Origin: Planctomycetota bacterium | GTDB taxonomy: Bacteria > Planctomycetota > Planctomycetia > Pirellulales > Pirellulaceae | Length of the DNA stretch: 11,222 nt | Direction: 5' to 3' | Assembly (NCBI GenBank): GCA_029259935.1 | Contig: JAJDEH010000121.1 | Span: 1 to 11,222 of the forward strand | Shown here: in pieces, positions 7,335 to 11,222 of the stretch | Position numbering within the stretch: the first letter of the stretch is position 1 | Layout of the letters: each line of letters begins with the position of its first letter | Position numbers and translations under genes: made by a program | The notes under the pieces: model-generated | Databases searched by the model: none | Told to the model about the DNA's origin: nothing | What the model saw: the letters and a program-made list of their open reading frames with translations, nothing else

Positions 7335-8870
7335 TTACGCAACGTGTCTAAATATTTTCAAGTGGGGCCGAGTGGTTGTCGGCGATTCGTATTCGATATG
7401 GGCGCCGACTTCGTACAGCCAGTTTTTCGCGAGTTCACGGTCATCAAAGTGGTATCGCTGTCCGCCCACGATTTGATGATTTTGGTCTCCCTTGCCAGCG
7501 ATCAGCACGGTGTCGCCCGGCTTAGCCTGTTCCAAGGCCCATTCGATGGCTTTTCCGCGATCGGGCAGCACATGAGCGCGCGACGGCCGTTCATAACCGT
7601 CCAAAATGTCATGAGCGATCTCAAGCGGTTCCTCGTAGCGAGGGTTGTCGTTGGTGATAATGCCCAGGTCGGCTCGGCGTTCAACAATACGTCCAAGTTG
7701 TGCGCGAGTTTCCGGCTGGCAGTCGCCATCCGCGCCGAAGACGCAAATCAACCGTCCCTCGGTAACATCCTTCAACGTCCTGAGTGCAACTGATAATGTA
7801 TCGGGTGTGTGGGCATAGTCGACGAATACACCATACGGTTGGCCGCACTGCAGATTCTCAAGCCGGCCGGGAACTTGCTCGACGGCTTCTAGGCCCTTCA
7901 CGATGGTGGTCAGGTCGATTCCCATGACTAATCCAACGGCCGCCGCCGCCAGGCAGTTGTAAGCGTGGTGTTTGCCGATCATTCGCGTGCGAACGGGAAT
8001 GCACTCGCTGCCCGCGGTCAGCAAGATCGTTTGCTCTCCGCAAAACTGCTCAATGATGCTGGCTTCCAAGTCGGCCGGATTCCGCATGCCAATGGTTAGC
8101 ACGGGATGATCCAACTCTGAAAGTGCAAACTCACTCGCCGGGTCATCCACATTGACGATGGCCGGACCGTCGGCGAGCAGGTGGTCGAAAATGCGGCCTT
8201 TTACTCGGCGATAGTTTCGCAACGAGCCGTGCCGGTCTAAATGATCTCGCTTTATGTTGGTAAGTACCGCGGTATTCAATTCCAGGCCGGCTAGGCCGCG
8301 TTGAGCCAAGGCGTTGCTGGACAATTCCAAGACGGCGTGAGAGCAGCCGTTCGCCGCCATTCGGGCCAGGCAATCAGCCAGTTCCGGTGGGCGGGGGGTC
8401 GCTTCGACGGCCGGTTTCATGTTGAAGCCGTCACTGTGGCCCAGCGAACTTGTCATACCGACTCGCTGGCCCGCTTGTTGAAGAATCGATCGGATTAAGA
8501 CGGATGTGGTTGTCTTGCCGCTGGTACCTGTAACGCCAACTAACTGCATGTTCCGGCCCGGGTTGCCCAGCAGTTCATGACAAACATGGCCCATCGCGGT
8601 GTGTGTGTCGTCGACCACGCAAACCGGGACTCGAACGGGTAAAGGACGTTCGGATAGAATCGCACCCGCACCCCGCTCGACGGCATCGAATACCTCGTTG
8701 TGCCCGTCGGATTCCACGCCGACTAGTGCCACGAACAAGTCGCCCGATCGACAATCGGCTGCTCGGAAACTGCAGGACGTAAATTCAAAGTCCTGAGCAC
8801 CGAACATACGAGATTCGGGAAGGGTGTTTCGTAGGCTGATGGCACCAGCGTGATTGCGCGTTTGCAGCAT
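7335..8870 (-). CDS. murE: MurE-like UDP-MurNAc-tripeptide ligase
   Basis: This 511-residue protein matches MurE, the cytoplasmic ligase that adds the third amino acid to UDP-MurNAc-L-Ala-D-Glu using ATP. Visible features are the N-terminal substrate domain (DCRSGDLFVAL, 39-49), the ATP loop GTSGKTTT (115-122, Lys119), the metal-binding Glu182, DHLDRHG (209-215), Lys224 at the position of the carbamylated lysine, GRLE (335-338), VDYAHTPDTL (350-359), and DNPRYEEP (408-415). DNPR is the signature of meso-diaminopimelate use. Several normally conserved spots differ: SSNAL (184-188) where SSHAL is usual, GDCQ (382-385) where GDRD is usual, and GKGDQ (459-463) where GKGHE is usual. Length is ordinary for the family. 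The ATG has AAGGAGG about ten bases upstream. The murF fragment follows on the same strand and a response regulator gene diverges upstream. The family assignment is secure; activity and exact amino-acid specificity are less certain. Confidence 0.92.
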   Translation of the reverse strand: MLQTRNHAGAISLRNTLPESRMFGAQDFEFTSCSFRAADCRSGDLFVALVGVESDGHNEVFDAVERGAGAILSERPLPVRVPVCVVDDTHTAMGHVCHELLGNPGRNMQLVGVTGTSGKTTTSVLIRSILQQAGQRVGMTSSLGHSDGFNMKPAVEATPRPPELADCLARMAANGCSHAVLELSSNALAQRGLAGLELNTAVLTNIKRDHLDRHGSLRNYRRVKGRIFDHLLADGPAIVNVDDPASEFALSELDHPVLTIGMRNPADLEASIIEQFCGEQTILLTAGSECIPVRTRMIGKHHAYNCLAAAAVGLVMGIDLTTIVKGLEAVEQVPGRLENLQCGQPYGVFVDYAHTPDTLSVALRTLKDVTEGRLICVFGADGDCQPETRAQLGRIVERRADLGIITNDNPRYEEPLEIAHDILDGYERPSRAHVLPDRGKAIEWALEQAKPGDTVLIAGKGDQNHQIVGGQRYHFDDRELAKNWLYEVGAHIEYESPTTTRPHLKIFRHVA

Positions 8871-9289
8871 CCCCGAGAGGCCTCCTTGCCAGGGTTACGC
8901 AGCGATCATTTTGCCGCCCAGCGAATTCCATTTCGTCGGGTCGGCCGATTTCCGGCGATCGATTTGTCGAAAATCGTGATGCGGATTGTGTCGATTTACA
9001 CCGCAGTGTCAAGGTCGTTTTTTCGTGCCAAATTGGCGGCATTTCCGAACTGCCAGCGTCTTGTGGAACTGGCTGAGTCTGATCATCGTGACTTTCCAAC
9101 GCGACAAAGGGCCCTGTGTGACGGCCAACGCCGGTTGCCGAAGTCGGCGACGGTCACCCATTTTTAGCCGACTTTCAGGGCCCAGCTAGGTTGCAAAATC
9201 TCGCTTCGTCCGGTACTTCTATATGTTTGATCCCATGCCAATTCTTCATTTGCGCGGGCGACAGCTTGGTAGTTAAGGGTTGATTCGAA
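8871..9289. promoter_or_regulatory. Divergent spacer between murE and the response regulator gene
   Basis: These 419 bases separate two genes transcribed away from each other, so promoters for both must lie here. I could not place convincing -35/-10 boxes. The murE Shine-Dalgarno AAGGAGG lies about ten bases before its ATG. On the other side AAGGG at 9275-9279 precedes the response regulator ATG by ten bases. The main visible structure is the nested inverted-repeat element at 9109-9183, listed separately. No small gene is supported. Confidence 0.5.
9109..9183. ncRNA. Candidate 75-base branched RNA structure or operator array
   Basis: Outer arms GGGCCCTG (9109-9116) and CAGGGCCC (9176-9183) are perfect eight-base complements. 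Inside them AAGTCGGC (9141-9148) pairs perfectly with GCCGACTT (9167-9174), and 9122-9140 can form a third hairpin (CGGC/GCCG plus AAC/GTTG with one bulge). Together they can fold into a three-way junction. Alternatives exist: GTGAC (9118-9122) with GTCAC (9153-9157), and GCCGA with TCGGC within 9137-9148. Mutually exclusive folds are typical of regulatory leaders. It ends 106 bases before the response regulator start. It matches no RNA family I recognise and lacks tRNA signatures. The arms could instead be protein-binding palindromes. Confidence 0.4.
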
Positions 9290-9700
9290 ATGGCCGAAGA
9301 GAAAACCGTGGAAGAAGAACAAACCACCGATGAGTCGGAGGCCAAGCGAGTTCTGATCGTGGATGACGACTCCGAAATCGTGGAATCCATCCGCTATGCC
9401 CTTGAGGCCAAACGATTCAAAGTGCTCGTCGCGCGGGACGGCAACCAGGGGCTTGCCATGGCCGAGCGAGAAGACCCCGATCTCGTCATCCTCGACATGA
9501 TGATGCCCAAACGAAGTGGTTTTTTGGTTTTAGAAAAGCTGCGTCGAACGCGTCCCGTACCATTGCGCGTTATCATGATTACCGCCAATGAGGGCAGTCG
9601 CCACAAAGCCTATGCGGAAATGTTGGGGGTGGACGACTACATCCGCAAGCCGTTCGGAATGGATCGGCTCATCGAAAGTGTCTCGCGGCTATTGGAATAA
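9290..9700 (+). CDS. Single-domain CheY-like response regulator
   Basis: This 136-residue protein is a receiver domain of the two-component response regulator family, with an acidic 18-residue N-terminal lead. The receiver spans about 19-136. It shows the acidic metal-binding cluster VLIVDDD (Asp25-Asp27), the phosphate-accepting Asp69 in VILDMMMP, the switch threonine Thr98 in MITAN, and Lys120 in YIRKPF. There is no DNA-binding or enzymatic output domain, so it should act by protein contact, as in phosphorelays or polar/motility signalling; the partner is unknown. No histidine kinase gene lies in the window. The ATG at 9290 has AAGGG ten bases upstream. It diverges from murE and stands alone, 725 bases before prkA. 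Confidence 0.93.
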   Translation: MAEEKTVEEEQTTDESEAKRVLIVDDDSEIVESIRYALEAKRFKVLVARDGNQGLAMAEREDPDLVILDMMMPKRSGFLVLEKLRRTRPVPLRVIMITANEGSRHKAYAEMLGVDDYIRKPFGMDRLIESVSRLLE

Positions 9701-9719
9701 AATCTCGCCACGGACACCC

Positions 9720-9744
9720 CCACCGGGCGCGGTTAATCCGGTGG
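9720..9744 (+). terminator. Possible termination hairpin after the response regulator gene
   Basis: CCACCGG (9720-9726) pairs perfectly with CCGGTGG (9738-9744) around an eleven-base loop, 20 bases past the stop codon. The following bases are CCTCTCTGG, not a T run, so it is a weak or factor-assisted terminator, or only a 3' end stabiliser. The placement directly after the gene is the main support. Confidence 0.45.
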
Positions 9745-10114
9745 CCTCTCTGGCGTTGGCAAAGCCGTTCTCGCGCCGCTTATCCGCATTCTTCGGATTC
9801 TACCGGGAGACCAAACCTCCTCTTCGAGGCGAATTTTGTATTAACCGCAACGATTGATTGAATCACTCGCAACTCCTTGAAAACAAGGATTTTCCGCGCT
9901 TTCAAGGTCTTGAATCCCGTGCCGCTCCGCACCGTGTCGAGAAAAGTTTCTATTGCCCTAGAAGGTAATCGGAACAATACTTAAGTGGATAGAGGAGACG
10001 TTAAGGGACCGGCATAGGAGGGCCTGACTCTTACTAAGGCGGACAGGACGTTCCCCACCGCTCCCTATCTCTTGCCTTTGGACAGCGCTCTTTTCCAACT
10101 TCTCGTGCGGCTAT

Positions 10115-10246
10115 CGCGAGTCACTCGCGTCTGATCCAACTCTTCGATTGAGGTGGAAATGCCTGGGCAAGGTTGCCCTGCTCCACAAACCGCGGCTCAG
10201 ACGTGCGTGTCGCTGCGCGTTTTCAAAACACTTCCGAAATGAAGTG
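10115..10246. repeat. Cluster of three palindromes upstream of prkA
   Basis: CGCGAGT-C-ACTCGCG at 10115-10129 has seven-base arms around one base. GGGCAA-GG-TTGCCC lies at 10165-10178 and is flanked by GTGGA/TCCAC (10153-10157, 10182-10186), giving a longer imperfect hairpin. CACTTC (10229-10234) pairs with GAAGTG (10241-10246); the nine-base direct repeat CGCTGCGCG lies on either side at 10211-10219 and 10254-10262. Near-perfect short palindromes of this kind suit dimeric repressor sites or a structured 5' leader. No regulator can be named. Confidence 0.5.
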
Positions 10247-10412
10247 CGTTTGGCGCTGCGCGAATTGAAAGAGGGTGATGGTCCCAAGGTGCGAAAAACG
10301 CCAGAAATGGATTCGTATGTAAGAGAAAAAACCAAACAAAGCAATTGACCCGAGCGTGCGTTCTTTACCAAATTTCCGCCACGAGCATCGGTAAAGACGC
10401 CACCTTCGGATC

Positions 10413-10418
10413 AGGAGG
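10413..10418 (+). promoter_or_regulatory. Ribosome binding site of prkA
   Basis: AGGAGG lies seven bases before the ATG at 10426, a near-ideal Shine-Dalgarno sequence. It fixes the prkA start; no upstream in-frame start has comparable support. Confidence 0.85.
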
Positions 10419-10425
10419 CACTGCC

Positions 10426-11222
10426 ATGAGTAGTGGACAATCAATCATATCCTTCATTGCGGGCGAGCAGGATCTCGACCAATTCCGTCGCAAGAACTGG
10501 GAGGGAAATTTTCAAGAGTACCTAGATCTGGTACAGTCCGATCCGAAAGTCACCCGCAACGCGTTTCAGCGTCTGTACGACATGATCGTGTCCTATGGAT
10601 GCGACACCTACGAACCCACGCGAGGCGAACAACGTTCCCGCTATCGGTTCTTTTCCGATCCCGATCACAACGGCCGCGATGCCGTGTTCGGACTCGACAC
10701 TCCCCTGGAAACCCTGGTGAACGCCCTCAAAAGCGCCGCCAAGGGCTATGGGATCGAAAAACGCGTGTTGCTGTTGCACGGACCGGTCGGCAGCAGCAAG
10801 AGTACTATTGCGCGGTTGCTCAAACGTGGACTGGAGCGTTATTCGGGCACCGACGATGGCTCGCTGTTCACGCTGGGTTGGGCCGAAGGCGAGGAGCGCG
10901 AGATTGAGTGGTGTCCGATGCACGAGGAGCCGCTGCACCTGATTCCCAATCGATTCCGCGACGAGTCCGCCGCGACCCTGAATGCGCAACAGGGCGAGGA
11001 CGACTTCCAGGTGCGAATCAACGGTGAACTTTGCCCCTTCTGCCGCTTCATGTACACCGAGCGGCTGAGGCTATACGACGGCGATTGGACCAAAGTGGCT
11101 GAAGATGTCCGCGTCAAGCGAATTATCCTCAGCGAGCAGGATCGCGTTGGCATTGGCACGTTTCAGCCGAAGGACGAGAAAAACCAGGACTCGACGGAAC
11201 TGACGGGTGACATCAACTACCG
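10426..11222 (+). CDS. prkA: PrkA-type serine protein kinase (YeaG family), 3' end outside window
   Basis: The frame is open from the ATG to the window edge, giving 265 codons of a family usually about 640-690 residues long, so only the N-terminal AAA-like half is present. The Walker A loop is GPVGSSKST (119-127, Lys125). Other family landmarks are AFQRLYDMI (46-54), FFSDPDHNG (75-83), CPMHEEPLHLIP (163-174), CPFCRFMY (203-210), LSEQDR (235-240), and the hallmark FQPKDEKNQDSTELTGDINY (246-265). PrkA/YeaG kinases act in the cytoplasm on stress, nutrient-limitation or sporulation responses and are often encoded with a DUF444 VWA protein (YeaH) and a SpoVR/YcgB protein. Those genes would be expected to the right of this window. 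The start is supported by AGGAGG seven bases upstream. The C163-x2-H166 and C203-x2-C206 pairs could bind zinc, which is an inference. The long palindrome-rich leader suggests regulated expression. Confidence 0.95.
   Translation, partial: MSSGQSIISFIAGEQDLDQFRRKNWEGNFQEYLDLVQSDPKVTRNAFQRLYDMIVSYGCDTYEPTRGEQRSRYRFFSDPDHNGRDAVFGLDTPLETLVNALKSAAKGYGIEKRVLLLHGPVGSSKSTIARLLKRGLERYSGTDDGSLFTLGWAEGEEREIEWCPMHEEPLHLIPNRFRDESAATLNAQQGEDDFQVRINGELCPFCRFMYTERLRLYDGDWTKVAEDVRVKRIILSEQDRVGIGTFQPKDEKNQDSTELTGDINY

Larger units (their letters stand above)
9701..10425. other. Long leader region between the response regulator and prkA
   Basis: No gene is supported in these 725 bases. The only sizeable frame on the plus strand (about 10148-10348) starts with TTG, has no Shine-Dalgarno sequence and resembles no family. 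The region holds several inverted repeats: TCCTTG-AAAA-CAAGGA near 9874-9889 followed by TTTT (a weak rightward terminator), and three palindromes at 10115-10129, 10165-10178 and 10229-10246 listed separately. The prkA promoter must lie in here, but I cannot place it. Confidence 0.55.

Noticed and set aside
7041..7793. Plus-strand 250-codon open frame
   Set aside because: It overlaps murE and the murF fragment on the opposite strand, which have clear family motifs; this frame has none.
9109..9183. tRNA gene
   Set aside because: The length of 75 bases and a paired acceptor-like end are tempting, but there is no T-loop GTTCGAATC-like sequence, no anticodon arm of normal size and the outer stem has eight pairs.
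10148..10348. Small plus-strand gene upstream of prkA
   Set aside because: It needs a TTG start, has no Shine-Dalgarno sequence, is Arg/Lys-rich without a recognisable domain, and overlaps palindromes that explain the region better.
10522..10989. Minus-strand 155-codon open frame
   Set aside because: It is the antisense shadow of prkA, whose Walker A motif and family sequence are on the plus strand.
1..11222. CRISPR array, insertion sequence or phage genes
   Set aside because: No regularly spaced direct repeats, no transposase or integrase frame and no phage structural protein were seen on either strand.

Overview
The window looks like chromosomal DNA of a planctomycete, probably of the Pirellulaceae type. 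The evidence is a 1250-residue mosaic protein that opens with a J-domain-like segment and carries LamG-like, DUF1080-like and helical-repeat regions, a DUF1559-like protein tail at the left edge, moderately high GC, long intergenic spacers and a PrkA-type kinase. I worked only from the sequence, so the lineage is an inference from protein style.

Left part (1-5963). A 57-base tail of a rightward gene (DUF1559-like) meets a leftward block: the J-like/LamG mosaic membrane protein (2211-5963), a DinB-fold protein (1655-2146) and an exported SGNH/GDSL hydrolase (97-1470). The three share a strand, with gaps of 64 and 184 bases; the first two could be co-transcribed.

Middle part (5964-8870). A 735-base stretch without a convincing gene leads to a strong leftward terminator (6617-6656). 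That terminator closes a short peptidoglycan-precursor unit: murE (7335-8870), then an N-terminal fragment of murF (6699-7232). The murF fragment keeps only the UDP-binding N-terminal domain. Its homology stops exactly at a stem-loop (6883-6911), and a roughly 70-residue unrelated tail runs to the stop. The ATPase and C-terminal domains of MurF are missing from the window. murE is full length but has unusual residues at positions tied to meso-diaminopimelate binding.

Right part (8871-11222). Divergent from murE is a single-domain CheY-like response regulator (9290-9700), preceded by a compact nested inverted-repeat structure (9109-9183). A 725-base leader with several palindromes then leads to prkA (10426 to the right edge, truncated by the window), which has a clear Shine-Dalgarno sequence and Walker A motif.

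The most notable points are the truncated murF with hairpins at its breakpoint and 3' end, the altered substrate-site residues of MurE, and the multi-stem element upstream of the response regulator. I saw no complete defence system, CRISPR array, transposase, tRNA or rRNA gene.
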